NCBI GenBank assembly: GCA_027493955.1
Contig: JAOSJT010000001.1
Location: 5,173,943 to 5,237,942, forward strand
DNA: 64,000 nt
Reading direction: 5' to 3'
DNA from: Bacteroidia bacterium
GTDB lineage: Bacteria; Bacteroidota; Ignavibacteria; SZUA-365
In this document: in pieces, positions 19,001 through 28,165 of the stretch
How positions within the stretch are numbered: the first letter of the stretch is position 1
Layout: every line of letters begins with the position of its first letter
Made by a program: the position numbers and the translations under genes
Notes under the pieces: model-generated
Databases searched by the model: none
The model's input: the letters and a program-made list of their open reading frames with translations, nothing else
What the model was told of the DNA's origin: nothing

Positions 19001-19383
19001 TGTCCGGTATTGCTGTTGCTGTGCGCTACCCGTGAGGACGCTTGCAGGGTCATCCCCGCTGTCGCGACTGTGGCGATCACATGGGCGGATGCCGTGGTGG
19101 AATTTACCGGCCCGGGGAGGAGTTGTCCCGTCGATGAGATAGTGCCGAACGAGGCGGGATCCACGGACCAGTGTACGGCGATATTCGGCACTTCGATTTT
19201 GCCTGCGGGTGTGAATTCAAACAAGCGCGCGGTAAAATTCAGCGTCGTGCCGGTCTGTACGATTACCGGGTTTGAGGCCGTGCCCAGAGGACTGATCTCC
19301 AGGGCATAACGGTTGTTCTGCGCCGCCGAGGTGCAGCAGAGCGCTATGATAAGAAGGATGCTGAGCGGTACAACACGAATCAT
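16081..19383 (-). CDS. Secreted carboxypeptidase-regulatory-like repeat protein with T9SS sorting domain
   Basis: 1100 residues. Residues 1-22 are a signal peptide (LLIIALCCTSAAQ). A bacterial Ig-like domain (~25-120, with VHWSVDPASFGTISSTGQL) precedes about nine tandem ~95-residue transthyretin-like modules: GxISGxVTDAxT, GAxVxV, TDxxGxYxIxGLPAGxYxVxA. Seven of them then carry an aromatic-acidic signature (EYFDN, EWFND, EWFDN, QYFDM, EWYNE, EFYDN, EYYDD) and TGIDFxL. The protein ends in a classic type A T9SS tail: NYPNPFNPSTAIAFTLP, NLLGQEI, VPSGIYLYRLEADG. Such modules are extension or binding repeats of surface proteins; no enzyme domain is present. AAAGGAGG precedes the ATG. It has its own hairpin terminator. 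Confidence 0.88.
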   Translation of the reverse strand: MIRVVPLSILLIIALCCTSAAQNNRYALEISPLGTASNPVIVQTGTTLNFTARLFEFTPAGKIEVPNIAVHWSVDPASFGTISSTGQLLPGPVNSTTASAHVIATVATAGMTLQASSRVAHSNSNTGHYTFTGVVTTAANLPIHNARVSVMSRSATPFLLTGLTNSNGRYAIQVPAGSYSVYAEASGYIAEYFDNVATINLATVFTTDPAKPTYDNIDFVLGTGGSISGTVTDASSGHPLPGIHVAIEIASNTRPPTSSAWTVQTGNDGKYTISGLADGQYTVFAQGKDFITEWFNDQKDRNNANPVLIAGASQVTGIDFALDQRPPDPVYSISGQVLDASSQPIAHATVMASGNPSSNRPIITAVTDQNGEYTLTVHEGSWIVWATAQGFVPEWFDNAAGPGAATPVVLTFSSPVRSGVDFSLGTGGAIEGYVVNGATNTPLAGATVAVLSGPNSSTPAGGISSHAVTDQNGFYRISGLAAGDHYVMAQAQGFTPQYFDMAATLTLATKVAVVDGQTTTGIDFALSRMPGISGMVTNEATSQPIVGAHVILDGVNTRAVAITDVNGNYHLTAAPGTYKVRAYAPGYAEEWYNEKADYQSADDVLVPQNGDVTGIDFTLTRHGGSIAGIVLDENSNPVPGAQVTVWINTSAPSNSTVTGYGKATTDAHGAYSIDALPAGNYLVRAQAAGFIPEFYDNATSPQTATLVQLTANQAATGIDFELTAGGGISGTITDASTAAPIAHAYVHVRGALRGVEFGTRTDAQGQYRIEGLPSGNYTVFFAASRYIGEYYDDTRDPAQATLVTVTAPAIVTGINAALTPGNNGPRKYNGSVTTDNPAMSCFVLVEAINPDNGLSIMTTTDLRGGFSLDAWDNAIIRARAIGHVGAYAGNTYNWKESTTNGFTGEINFQLSAITESGLAELTGTVRDASTNSPLAGAWVYAFDASGAPYFAVTGPDGSYSIPNTANGDLNVMVSEVRYEPTHETGGVSDAHGNADISARRTGLTSVDRKPAAPSAYALKQNYPNPFNPSTAIAFTLPKQTRAMLRVFNLLGQEIAVIANGTFNAGTHAVTWNADGVPSGIYLYRLEADGKVLTRRMMLTK

Positions 19384-19527
19384 GGCTTTGCCTCCTTTAC
19401 TTCAGGACGTGATAATAAAAAATGACACCGCCCGATAAGAAAAAGTTACACGTACTGAATATTTCTCCGTACATTTGTGATGTGCATTTCCACAACCCAT
19501 TGAATCTGAACCGCACAGTCCGCACCT

Positions 19528-21219
19528 ATGAAGGTCCACGCACGCGAATTTCTGTGGTTTCTTGTCCTGTTTCTGCCGCTGCTCGGTCTCTGGTATGCGG
19601 TGGATGCAATGTATGTGCATGGTGTCAGGCGCCAGCTTGCATCGGACGTCAAGGACCGTCTCTCCGACAGAGCCACTGTGCTCTCCGCGGCGGTGAACAG
19701 CAAAATCTCCTTCCTGTACGGCATCAAGAGTTTTGTCGAAGCCGATCCATCCGTTTCCCGGCTTGACCGCGAATTCGAACGCATCGCCCGCTCTATCGTC
19801 GGACGGGCTACCTGCATTCGGGCCGTTCAAATAGTACAGGACGGACGGATTACCTACAGTTGGCCCGTGACGAGGAATCAGAATGTCCTCGGACACAATT
19901 TACTTACCGACGCACGGGAACCCGTTCGACGCACTGTCGCCGAAGCGATGCGGACGGATCGCGTTGTTCTCAACGGTCCCATCGAATTGCTGCAGGGCGG
20001 ACTGGGGATGGTGGGCCGCCTGCGCCTGCTGGGGCCCGATGGAAACGTGTGGGGACTTGCCGCCATTGTGATCGATATTCCCGATCTTCTCGTCGAGGCG
20101 GGAATTTCTCCGGAAGACGCTGTGAACCGCTATGCGCTTCGCTCGGGAGACGCGTCGGTATTCTTCGGATCGCCGACACTCCCTGCGGAGGAGGCCGAGC
20201 GGGAACGCGTCATGCTCATCGGTGGCGAGTGGACGTACTATGCCGCCCCGCTGGCAGGTTGGGATGCCGTCGTACAACAGAAAATGAGAGATGTTCGCGT
20301 ATATAGCGGCGTTATCGCACTCTTACTCGCAGTGCTGCTTCTGCTCTTCGTCCGGAACAGAGAGATTTTGAAAAATCTGGTGGAACATCGCACCAGCGAA
20401 TTGCGAAAAGCCAATGAAGATTTGCAGAACGAAGTAGAGCACCGCACCCGGATCAGCGAAGAACTGACCGTCGCCCTCGCACGCGCAGAGGAATCCGACC
20501 GGATGAAAGATGCGTTTATCGCATCCATATCACACGAAATTCGTACCCCGCTGCATATCATCCTCGGCTATGTGGCGCTTGTGCATGCAGACGCACAAAC
20601 GACACCCGACGAACGCGCGGAGTATCTGCACAACATCCATCAGGCCAGCGGGCGATTGATGCGCACGGTGGAGCATCTGCTGCAACTGTCCAGCCTGAGA
20701 ACGGGTGCTTTCCGTCCGAATATCGAGGCAATGGATCTCGTGCCATTGATTGGATCACTCGTTTCCGAGTACCGGACCCTCGCGGAGAAAAAAACGTTGC
20801 AACTCGAATTCACGGCACCGGATGAAGCGGTCGTCGCCCGCGTGGACAGATTCTGTGTCGAGCAATCCCTCGCGAACGTGCTCGATAATGCCATCAAATA
20901 TACAAAAGCGGGATTCATACGGGTACGGACCGAACACCGAGGCGGTGTCGCCCGGATAGTCGTACAGGACTCCGGTATCGGTATCTCGCAGGAGTACCGA
21001 TCGCATGTGTTCGAGCCGTTTTCCCAGGAAGTCGGGGGCTATGCCCGGCCCTATGAAGGGCTCGGTCTCGGTCTGGCGCTCACGAGCCGGTATATCGAAA
21101 TGTGCGGCGGAAGCATCGAAATACAGAGCAGCAAGGGTGAAGGGACGGAGGTGACGATTCTTCTCGCCGCCGTCGATGAGGAGGCGATGCCGGCCGTAGC
21201 GCTTCCGAAGGTACTCTAA
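19528..21219 (+). CDS. CHASE-domain membrane histidine kinase
   Basis: 563 residues. Helix 1 (about 8-28) and helix 2 (about 258-277, SGVIALLLAVLLLLFV) flank a periplasmic CHASE-type sensor (VLGHNLLTDAREPVRRT, GPIELLQGGLGMVGRL). A short coiled coil (~285-325) leads to a HisKA domain with SHEIRTPL (His336) and an HATPase domain with N box NVLDNAIKY (~450), DSGIGIS (Asp481) and GLGLGLAL (~512). All catalytic boxes are present, so it should autophosphorylate in response to a small extracellular ligand. No response regulator is adjacent, so it is an orphan here; PorX at 33550-35112 is the only receiver-domain protein in the window, but pairing them is speculative. The ribosome site is weak. Confidence 0.9.
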   Translation: MKVHAREFLWFLVLFLPLLGLWYAVDAMYVHGVRRQLASDVKDRLSDRATVLSAAVNSKISFLYGIKSFVEADPSVSRLDREFERIARSIVGRATCIRAVQIVQDGRITYSWPVTRNQNVLGHNLLTDAREPVRRTVAEAMRTDRVVLNGPIELLQGGLGMVGRLRLLGPDGNVWGLAAIVIDIPDLLVEAGISPEDAVNRYALRSGDASVFFGSPTLPAEEAERERVMLIGGEWTYYAAPLAGWDAVVQQKMRDVRVYSGVIALLLAVLLLLFVRNREILKNLVEHRTSELRKANEDLQNEVEHRTRISEELTVALARAEESDRMKDAFIASISHEIRTPLHIILGYVALVHADAQTTPDERAEYLHNIHQASGRLMRTVEHLLQLSSLRTGAFRPNIEAMDLVPLIGSLVSEYRTLAEKKTLQLEFTAPDEAVVARVDRFCVEQSLANVLDNAIKYTKAGFIRVRTEHRGGVARIVVQDSGIGISQEYRSHVFEPFSQEVGGYARPYEGLGLGLALTSRYIEMCGGSIEIQSSKGEGTEVTILLAAVDEEAMPAVALPKVL

Positions 21220-21527
21220 TTCCTCAGGTACCGTTGAAACCGAAACGCCGGTTTCTTCCGCCGGAGAACTCCGCGCATATTCGTCGCTCCAGGATTCCGT
21301 TTTTTTTCCTCCGACAGCACGGGTGTGATGCGTCGCTGCGGGGCACATCGTTCCGTGTCATGGAGATAACCAGGGCAGAGCTACGCAAGGCCGACACGTG
21401 GCCTTGCCCGCACATGGCCTTGAGCGTGGTCTTGCGCGTAATGTGTTTTTCTATGCGGCATGGAAAATATTCGTACATTACTGTGTTTTGAACTGTCACG
21501 ATTTCATTTCACCATCAGGAGTGCCCC
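21220..21527. other. Intergenic region, no clear gene
   Basis: About 300 bases between the kinase and the M20 peptidase. It contains direct repeats of GTGGCCTTGC/ATGGCCTTGA type near 21400-21425. AGGAG lies six bases before the peptidase ATG. No promoter with good boxes and no terminator stands out. Confidence 0.35.
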
Positions 21528-22907
21528 ATGAAACAGGTAGCCGAGTATTTCAAAGCCAACCATGACCGCTTCATGCAGGAGATGATCGATTTTCTGGCCA
21601 TACCCAGCATCTCGACCAATGAGGAAAACAAACCCGACATGCTGGCGACGGCGAATTTCGTTGAGCAACAGCTCAAGAGTGCCGGACTCAGCAATGTGAA
21701 ACAGTATCCGACCAAGGGTTTTCCGGTGGTGTATGGCGAATGGCTCGGCGCCAAGGGAAAACCGACAGTCCTGATTTACGGTCACTACGATGTGCAGCCG
21801 GTGGAACCCCTCGAGTTGTGGAAAACCGACCCCTTCAAGGCGGAAATCAAGGGCGGGAAAATTTTCGCGCGCGGATCGGCGGACGACAAGGGGCAGGTTT
21901 TCATCCATTTCAAAGTGCTCGAGGCCTGGCTGAAAACCGTCGGCGAGTTGCCGGTGAATGTGAAAGTGATCGTCGAAGGTGAAGAGGAAATCGGCAGCAC
22001 ACATCTTGCGGACTTTGTGAAGAAGAACAAGAAGCTGCTCGCCTGCGACAGCATTCTCATTTCCGACACGCACATGTTGGCACCGACAATGCCGAGCATC
22101 ACCTACGGTCTGCGCGGATTGACCTATCTCGAACTCACGGTCACGTCCATGAACGGTGACCAGCATAGCGGCACATTCGGCGGCTCCGTCGCCAATCCGA
22201 TCCAGGTGCTGGCCGAAATTCTCGTGCAGTGCAAGGATCCGAAAACCGGCAAGGTGAAGATTCCCGGCTTCTACGACGATGTCGTGAAGCTCACGAAGCA
22301 GGACAGGGCGGAACTCGCGAAAGTCCCGCATGATGACGCCAAGTATGCCAAGTCGCTCGGCGCGGTGAAGACGTTCGGCGAAGCGGGCTTCAGCACGGCC
22401 GAACGCACGGGCGCACGTCCCACGTTCGAGATCAACGGGATATTCGGCGGACACACCGGCCCCGGTGTCAAAACGGTACTGCCCGCCAAGGCGAGCGCAA
22501 AGGTTTCTATGCGTCTCGTGGCCAATCAGGATCCCGACAAAATCGCAAAGCTGTTCAAAGAATACGTACTTTCCGTCGCGCCGGATACCGTCAAGGTGGA
22601 TGTGCACCTGTACAAGAACAACGGCTACGCGGCATTGACCCCGCTGGACTCTGCCGGCATGAAGGCCGCGTCCGCAGCGATCAAATCCGTGTACAAGAAG
22701 GATCCGTATTTCACGCGCGAAGGCGGTTCGATTCCTGTCGTCGCGGATTTTCAGCATTTGCTTGGCGTGGAAGCGATACTTTTGGGCTTCGGACTTCCCG
22801 ACGACAATCTCCACGCGCCAAACGAGAAATTCGATATTTCGCAGTTCAAGAACGGCTTGCTTACAAGTTCGGCTTTCCTCGAGGAATACGCGAAAGTCAA
22901 GAGCTGA
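21528..22907 (+). CDS. M20 family dipeptidase
   Basis: 459 residues, usual for the family. Metal and catalytic residues are in place: GHYDVQP (His86, Asp88), RGSADDKG (Asp119), EGEEEIGS (Glu153/Glu154) and the C-terminal NLHAPNEKF (His429). The dimerisation lid domain lies at about 205-370, with GGSVANPI and TVLPAKASAKVSMRLV. M20 members of this type are zinc dipeptidases or carnosinase-like enzymes cutting short peptides in the cytoplasm; no signal peptide is seen. The exact substrate cannot be told from sequence. It stands alone, and shares a bidirectional hairpin terminator with the methyltransferase gene facing it. Confidence 0.9.
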   Translation: MKQVAEYFKANHDRFMQEMIDFLAIPSISTNEENKPDMLATANFVEQQLKSAGLSNVKQYPTKGFPVVYGEWLGAKGKPTVLIYGHYDVQPVEPLELWKTDPFKAEIKGGKIFARGSADDKGQVFIHFKVLEAWLKTVGELPVNVKVIVEGEEEIGSTHLADFVKKNKKLLACDSILISDTHMLAPTMPSITYGLRGLTYLELTVTSMNGDQHSGTFGGSVANPIQVLAEILVQCKDPKTGKVKIPGFYDDVVKLTKQDRAELAKVPHDDAKYAKSLGAVKTFGEAGFSTAERTGARPTFEINGIFGGHTGPGVKTVLPAKASAKVSMRLVANQDPDKIAKLFKEYVLSVAPDTVKVDVHLYKNNGYAALTPLDSAGMKAASAAIKSVYKKDPYFTREGGSIPVVADFQHLLGVEAILLGFGLPDDNLHAPNEKFDISQFKNGLLTSSAFLEEYAKVKS

Positions 22908-22950
22908 CCCGCAGGAACGTTCGCAACCGCCGGAGTGGCGGATGCCGATG

Positions 22951-22987
22951 AAAAAAAAGAAACGCCGGTCCTTTGACCGGCGTTTCG
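22951..22987. terminator. Bidirectional terminator between M20 peptidase and methyltransferase
   Basis: A perfect 12 bp stem, GAAACGCCGGTC with GACCGGCGTTTC, has a four-base loop. A run of A residues on its left gives a T tract for the minus-strand gene, while the plus-strand side ends in TTTC, so it is strongest for the leftward transcript. Confidence 0.85.
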
Positions 22988-24190
22988 TTACGCACTCTCG
23001 TCCATCGGGGCACGATCTCTTTCTCCAAAAATCATGACATGTCCATCCCCTTTTCTGGCAATGAGGATGACGCCGTTGTTCCTGCCGGAAAGTTTCAATC
23101 CCGCGCGGATCTGGTCCGGCGTGCGGGGGAAGCCGCGCTTCTTTATTTCCGTGCCGGGACCGAGATCGAGGTCCCGCACAGCCTGTCGCAGGCGACCTTC
23201 ATGATACGGCTCCATGCGAAGAATCCGGAAGCTCTGATGGAGCGGTGCGTTGGTCGGACGCGCGGCGCTGAGTCCATAGGCGATGTGCGGATCGATGGGC
23301 CAGGCTTCTTGTTCGTGGAGGTATTCGGCGACCATGCCGGAAAGAATGACCGCGCTGCCTGGTTCGATCAACCACTGTGCTTCCCGGGGTGGAGGCGGGG
23401 CAACCCCGGCCGGCGACCAGGTGACGCCGCTCGTCGCATCGATCACGCCGCGCAGGGGCAAGTCGAGCCCCCTGTGCAGCAACTGCTCTTTGCATTCACG
23501 CTGATGCGCCACCCATAGACGTCCCCAGGACGTGTCGGACAGGGCGGCGGCCGGAGCGGTTTTCACCAGCAGAGGCAGGAGCGGGAAGGAGCGCTGCACG
23601 AAGGACAGCGGGGGACTGGCGTGCTCCGCATCATAGACGCGGCGTGTGTCGTCCCTGCGCGCGGGATCGACAAACACGGCGTCGAAGGCGCCGCGTTGCA
23701 GCGCCGGAGCCCAGTACTCGGCTGTTCCCGCGAGCACCGCGGCCCGGGCATGGACGAGGCGGAGATTGTGCCTGCACATGCGCGCGGTGACGGGATCGGC
23801 TTCGATGCAGAGTACTTCGTTGTGACGTGCAAGATGGACAGCGTCGCTGCCGATGCCGGAACAGCAGTCCAGAATGCGTCCTCCCGCGGGAAGCATGTTG
23901 GCGTGAAGCCGCGCGGTTGCCTGTGATGAAGCCATTTCAAGGGTATCTCTGCTGCACCAGGATGCGGGATGCATGCCGCATTTATGCTGCAGACGCGGAC
24001 GGAGTTGCCACAATTCCAGACAGGCGCGCAGGTAGTGCGGCTCCATACCGGGAAAGCGTTTACGCAACGCTGTTTGTATTCTGAGTGAATCGGAGTATTT
24101 TTCAGTTTGCTCTCGAAGCGCTTCATCCACGAGAGCCGCCGCTTCGGACGAGAGGAAGCTCAGGTGCTCCGGTGTAAATCGAAAAGCCAT
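22988..24190 (-). CDS. Class I SAM-dependent methyltransferase with THUMP-like domain
   Basis: 400 residues. An N-terminal helical part (1-95) is followed by a Rossmann methyltransferase core: GGRILDCCSGIGSDAVHLAR (SAM motif I, about 106-125), CIEADPVTARMCRHN (motif II) and FDAVFVDPARRDD (motif IV DPAR, ~175). The C-terminal third, with EPGSAVILSGMVAEYLHE, KKRGFPRTPDQIRAGLKLSGRNNGVILIARKGD, matches the small THUMP-like RNA-binding domain found in a Bacteroidota methyltransferase family. An RNA substrate is therefore likely, but the modified base is not known. It is transcribed away from the TonB-dependent receptor, with ~100 bases between the two starts. Confidence 0.85.
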   Translation of the reverse strand: MAFRFTPEHLSFLSSEAAALVDEALREQTEKYSDSLRIQTALRKRFPGMEPHYLRACLELWQLRPRLQHKCGMHPASWCSRDTLEMASSQATARLHANMLPAGGRILDCCSGIGSDAVHLARHNEVLCIEADPVTARMCRHNLRLVHARAAVLAGTAEYWAPALQRGAFDAVFVDPARRDDTRRVYDAEHASPPLSFVQRSFPLLPLLVKTAPAAALSDTSWGRLWVAHQRECKEQLLHRGLDLPLRGVIDATSGVTWSPAGVAPPPPREAQWLIEPGSAVILSGMVAEYLHEQEAWPIDPHIAYGLSAARPTNAPLHQSFRILRMEPYHEGRLRQAVRDLDLGPGTEIKKRGFPRTPDQIRAGLKLSGRNNGVILIARKGDGHVMIFGERDRAPMDESA

Positions 24191-24288
24191 GGGATTGTCT
24201 GTTCTTTCCTGTTGTTCACCTCAAAGTACGGTTTTTCCTCCGGATGACCGGGGGTACCACCCGACACTTGTCCACAAAGAGTGACTCC

Positions 24289-26529
24289 ATGAAGGTTCGC
24301 GCCATAGTCTGCTGTCTCGTCCTTTCCCTGACCGTGTTGTTTGCCGCCCCGCTCCATGCACAGAAGCAAACGGGCGGTGTGCGGGGTATCGTCACCGATT
24401 CGCTTACCGGTGAGCGGCTGTCGCTTGTCAACATTTACATTCCTTCCGTCAGCGCCGGTGCCGCGACAGATGCCAACGGCTTGTACTTCATCGGCAATAT
24501 TTCGGCAGGCAAGCACAAACTGCGCGCAACACTGATCGGGTATGGGACGCAGGAGCTGGAGGTGACGATTGTTGCCGGCAGCATTGTCACGCTCAATATG
24601 CGTCTCGCGCCGACCGTGCTGGAAATGGATGTAATCGAGACCACGGCGGAGCGGAGGGTGCGCTACGATACGGAGATCAGCACCATGCCCATTTCGGCGG
24701 CGGAAATTTCCATCGTGCCGAAAGCGGTGGAGGCGGATCTTTTTCGCACGATCGCGGTGCTGCCCGGTGTGGTGGCCACCAGCGACGTCAGCAGCCAGTT
24801 TTACGTGCGTGGCGGCGGAGGAGATCAGAACCTGATCATTCTCGACGGCATGACGATTTACAACCCGTTCCATGCACTGGGAATTTTTTCGATTTTCGAC
24901 GCGGACGCTATCAAGGAGGCGGAAATTCTCAAGGGCGGTTTCCCGGCGCACTGGGGCAACCGGCTTTCGTCGGTGATCAACATCCGTACCCGTGAAGGGA
25001 ACAAGAACCGCTTCGCGGGGAAAATCAATATCAGTCAGGTGGCCGGGAAGGCTTTGCTGGAGGGGCCGACACCCTGGGAAGGATCCTGGATGCTGTCGGT
25101 ACGCAAGAGTTTTCTCGATGATGTATTGCAAAAATTCGTACGTCAGGAGACGCCGTTCAACTTCTTCGACGTCATCGCCCGCGCCAATGTCGCGACGGGC
25201 GAGAGCGGCCGGTTGTCTTTGCACACCCTTTTCAGCGGCGACATCATTCAGCCCTCATCCGGTTTTGACCCGGAGTATCGCTGGAACAACGGGGCATACG
25301 GTCTGAGCTGGTTTCAGGTGCTCGAGAACAAGTATCTGATCGAGACGACATTCAGCTTCAGCAATTTCAAAGGTGAGTTACGTCCACGCAACAATGCGCA
25401 GATCACGCCACGCACCTCGGAGGTGAATGACGTCTACTTCAACGGCGGTGTGACGTATTTTCAGGAGACCGGGGATATGTACGGCGCCGGATTTATGTTC
25501 CGACTGCCTGAATACCGGTACAGCTTTGTCAATGCGGCGAATTACAGCCGGGATGAATTCCGCAAGAGCAGCGAGACCGGTGTATGGTTCAAGTACAAGC
25601 TCAAGCAATTCCGGCCATTCTCGGTCGAGTTGGGCGTGCGGTCCGATATTTTCAGTCTTCTCTCCGCGCACAGCAGCGACGCGTTCGAGCCGCGGCTCGG
25701 TTTGAGCTACGATCTCAGCTCGGCGATGGCGCTCAAGGCCTCGTACGCCCGCGTTCACCAGCGCGTGGTGACCATCACCAACGAAGATGATGTTGTGTCG
25801 CTGTTCGAAACCTGGATACCCATCAGCAGTGACGAACCCTCGCAGCAAGCGGATCATTACATCCTCGGAATAGAAGGGAGCGCGGGATTCATCCCCGGAT
25901 TCACCTTCAATCTTCAGGGATACTACAAAGATCTTTCGAATCTTCTGGAATACAACCGCGATAAGGTGGATTCCTCCGATCCGGATTTTATACGCGCGGA
26001 CGGTGCATCGTACGGGTTGGAAGTATTTCTGGAAGAACGCCTCCCGCGCTACTACGGCATGGTGTCGTACACGCTGAGTTTCACCGAACGCACGGTCGGC
26101 AATTTCACCTACAGCCCGCGGTATGACCGTCGGCACAATCTGAATCTCATCGCCGGTTGGAAGCCCTTCGATGGCTGGGATTTCAACGTGCGCTGGGAGT
26201 TCGGTACCGGCTTGCCGTTCTCCCAGATCATCGGCTTCTATGACCGACTGCAGTTTGGCGGATTGTTCGATGGAAGAGGATACGCCACCGATCCCGGCGA
26301 GCCCTACACCATGCTCGGTCCGAAGAACAGCGGCCGTTTACCGTCGTATCACCGGCTTGACGTCAGCGCTTCAAAAGCATTTCAGTTCGAGACCGTGAAG
26401 CTGATTCTCGAAGCGAGCGTCCTGAACGTCTATGATCGAAAGAACATGTTCTACTTCGACCGGACCACCGGAGAGCGCATTGACATGCTCCCGATATTGC
26501 CGACGGTGAATGTGCGCGTGGAATTCTAG
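24289..26529 (+). CDS. TonB-dependent outer-membrane receptor
   Basis: 746 residues from the ATG at 24289; the frame reaches 24244 but MKVRAIVCCLVLSLTVLFAAPLHAQ is a clear signal peptide. A carboxypeptidase-regulatory-like domain (about 28-110: GGVRGIVTDSLTGERLSLVNIYIP) precedes the plug (AEISIVPKAVEADLFRTIAVLPGV, FYVRGGGGDQNLIILDGMTIYNPFH, VINIRTREG) and a ~500-residue beta-barrel ending in TVNVRVEF, with the usual terminal aromatic. It takes up a large ligand using TonB energy; no SusD partner is adjacent, so a polysaccharide role is not indicated. The nearest gene is the divergent methyltransferase. The ligand is unknown. Confidence 0.93.
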   Translation: MKVRAIVCCLVLSLTVLFAAPLHAQKQTGGVRGIVTDSLTGERLSLVNIYIPSVSAGAATDANGLYFIGNISAGKHKLRATLIGYGTQELEVTIVAGSIVTLNMRLAPTVLEMDVIETTAERRVRYDTEISTMPISAAEISIVPKAVEADLFRTIAVLPGVVATSDVSSQFYVRGGGGDQNLIILDGMTIYNPFHALGIFSIFDADAIKEAEILKGGFPAHWGNRLSSVINIRTREGNKNRFAGKINISQVAGKALLEGPTPWEGSWMLSVRKSFLDDVLQKFVRQETPFNFFDVIARANVATGESGRLSLHTLFSGDIIQPSSGFDPEYRWNNGAYGLSWFQVLENKYLIETTFSFSNFKGELRPRNNAQITPRTSEVNDVYFNGGVTYFQETGDMYGAGFMFRLPEYRYSFVNAANYSRDEFRKSSETGVWFKYKLKQFRPFSVELGVRSDIFSLLSAHSSDAFEPRLGLSYDLSSAMALKASYARVHQRVVTITNEDDVVSLFETWIPISSDEPSQQADHYILGIEGSAGFIPGFTFNLQGYYKDLSNLLEYNRDKVDSSDPDFIRADGASYGLEVFLEERLPRYYGMVSYTLSFTERTVGNFTYSPRYDRRHNLNLIAGWKPFDGWDFNVRWEFGTGLPFSQIIGFYDRLQFGGLFDGRGYATDPGEPYTMLGPKNSGRLPSYHRLDVSASKAFQFETVKLILEASVLNVYDRKNMFYFDRTTGERIDMLPILPTVNVRVEF

Positions 26530-26578
26530 GCCGCCATCGGTCGGGAGCCCGCGTTTATAGCCCACGGATTTCTCTGCG

Positions 26579-26598
26579 GCTGCGGCTGCAGCCGCAGC
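26579..26598. other. 20 bp perfect palindrome downstream of the receptor gene
   Basis: GCTGCGGCTG followed by its exact reverse complement lies about 50 bases past the receptor stop codon. It could be a terminator stem, but no T run follows. The remaining ~200 bases to the next gene hold no other feature. Confidence 0.4.
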
Positions 26599-26749
26599 AT
26601 CGCCGAGAGCTGCCTGAAGCGGGATGGCGGCGAACAGGTATGCGCGAATCCGTACGATCAGTCGCTCTCGTCTCCAGGAATTGACGCCCGCCGTTTGTAC
26701 AATCGTCAACGGCAGGTACTACTACACGTGACAAACACGCGAAGCAACC

Positions 26750-28162
26750 ATGGCGAGACAGCGCCGCAATGATGTCCTGATTCCTTTCCTTGCCGTACTC
26801 GCGGATGCGGTGGCAATTGTCCTGTCCTTCGTGTTGTCGTACATCCTGCGCTTCGACAGTCCGCTCACGCAGCTCATTCCCGTAACAAAAGGGTATCCAC
26901 CTCTCGAATTTTACCTTCTGGGGGCTCTCTTCGTCACACCCGTCTGGCTGGCCATGTTCAGCCGCCGCGGTGTGTATCGTGCGCGCCGGGATGTGGACTT
27001 GAGCATGGAGTTCTTCCAGATCGGGAAGCAGGTGAGCTTCGGTATGCTGATCGTGTTCAGTCTGACATTTTTTTTCCGCGCATTTTCCTATTCCCGTATT
27101 GTCTTCGGATTCGTCTGGGTACTTGCCATAGTGCTGATTTTTGCCGGCAGGGTGCTGGTGCTGCGTTATGAGACGTATTTGTATCGCCGGGGGCGGGAGT
27201 TGCGCAACGTCCTGATTGCCGGCAGCAATGCCGTGGCACAGAAACTGGCCGTTCAGATGACCATGCAGCCGGGTTTGGGGTATCGTCTGTGCGGATACGT
27301 AGCGCAGGACGGCGAACGCATAGACAGCGTTGATGCGGAGAATGTGGGATGGCTGGATGCGCTGCCCGCCGCTGTGGAAGAAAAGCGCATTGAATGCGTA
27401 ATCGCGTGTTTTTCTTCCGGTGAACATGATCTGCTCAACGAGCTTTTTCACAGGCTCGAAGGGCGCAGCGTGGAAATTCTCATCCAACCCGACGTCATCG
27501 GGATTACGCCCTCGCGTTTGCGGGTGCGCGAAATGTTTCGCACGCACTTACTGGCGGTAAAAGAAATGCCGATGAGCACCTGGAGCCGTATTGCGAAGCG
27601 GAGTTTCGATATTGTTTTCAGCATTCTGGTGCTGGCGTTGTTCGCGCCCTTCGCAGCCCTCATCGCCATCGTGATACGTTTGGAATCAGGGCGTCCGGTG
27701 TTTTACCGGCAGATCAGGGTAGGGCTCGAGGGTGAAGAATTCGAACTTCTGAAATTCCGCACCATGCGTGTCAATGCGGAGAGCGCGACCGGTCCCACAT
27801 GGACCAAGCGCGGGGATCCGCGTGTGACACGGATAGGACGTGTCCTGCGTCGCCTCAGCATCGACGAGATGCCGCAATTTCTCAACGTTCTTCGCGGAGA
27901 GATGAGTGTAGTCGGTCCGCGGCCCGAGCGGCCGGAATTTGTCTCGCAGTTTCGTAACTACGTCCCGAAGTACCTGGAGCGGCACAGGCTGAAAACGGGG
28001 CTCACCGGCTGGGCGCAGGTCAATGGATTGCGCGGCGAAGTGCCCATAGCGGAGCGAACGAAATACGATTTATATTACATCGAGAATTGGTCCTTCGGGC
28101 TCGATCTCCGCATCATCGCAAAAACGCTGTACGCCATTTTTTTCGGTAAGGACGCATACTGA
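26750..28162 (+). CDS. Polyprenyl-phosphate sugar phosphotransferase (WcaJ/WbaP-like)
   Basis: 470 residues. Four membrane helices near 10-30, 48-70, 88-110 and 112-135 are followed by a cytoplasmic nucleotide-binding-like domain (~145-265, [16 protein letters not shown]), a fifth hydrophobic segment (~281-303) and the C-terminal bacterial sugar transferase domain: [73 protein letters not shown] and [13 protein letters not shown]. It starts exopolysaccharide or O-antigen units by moving a sugar-1-phosphate onto undecaprenyl phosphate; glucose or galactose are usual but not proven. No other polysaccharide genes are next to it except a small membrane protein four bases downstream. Confidence 0.92.
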   Translation: MARQRRNDVLIPFLAVLADAVAIVLSFVLSYILRFDSPLTQLIPVTKGYPPLEFYLLGALFVTPVWLAMFSRRGVYRARRDVDLSMEFFQIGKQVSFGMLIVFSLTFFFRAFSYSRIVFGFVWVLAIVLIFAGRVLVLRYETYLYRRGRELRNVLIAGSNAVAQKLAVQMTMQPGLGYRLCGYVAQDGERIDSVDAENVGWLDALPAAVEEKRIECVIACFSSGEHDLLNELFHRLEGRSVEILIQPDVIGITPSRLRVREMFRTHLLAVKEMPMSTWSRIAKRSFDIVFSILVLALFAPFAALIAIVIRLESGRPVFYRQIRVGLEGEEFELLKFRTMRVNAESATGPTWTKRGDPRVTRIGRVLRRLSIDEMPQFLNVLRGEMSVVGPRPERPEFVSQFRNYVPKYLERHRLKTGLTGWAQVNGLRGEVPIAERTKYDLYYIENWSFGLDLRIIAKTLYAIFFGKDAY

Positions 28163-28165
28163 CCC

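Noticed and set aside
19460..19480. TACATTTG upstream of the histidine kinase as a Bacteroidota-type -7 box
   Set aside because: No convincing -33 box at the right distance, so the match could be chance.
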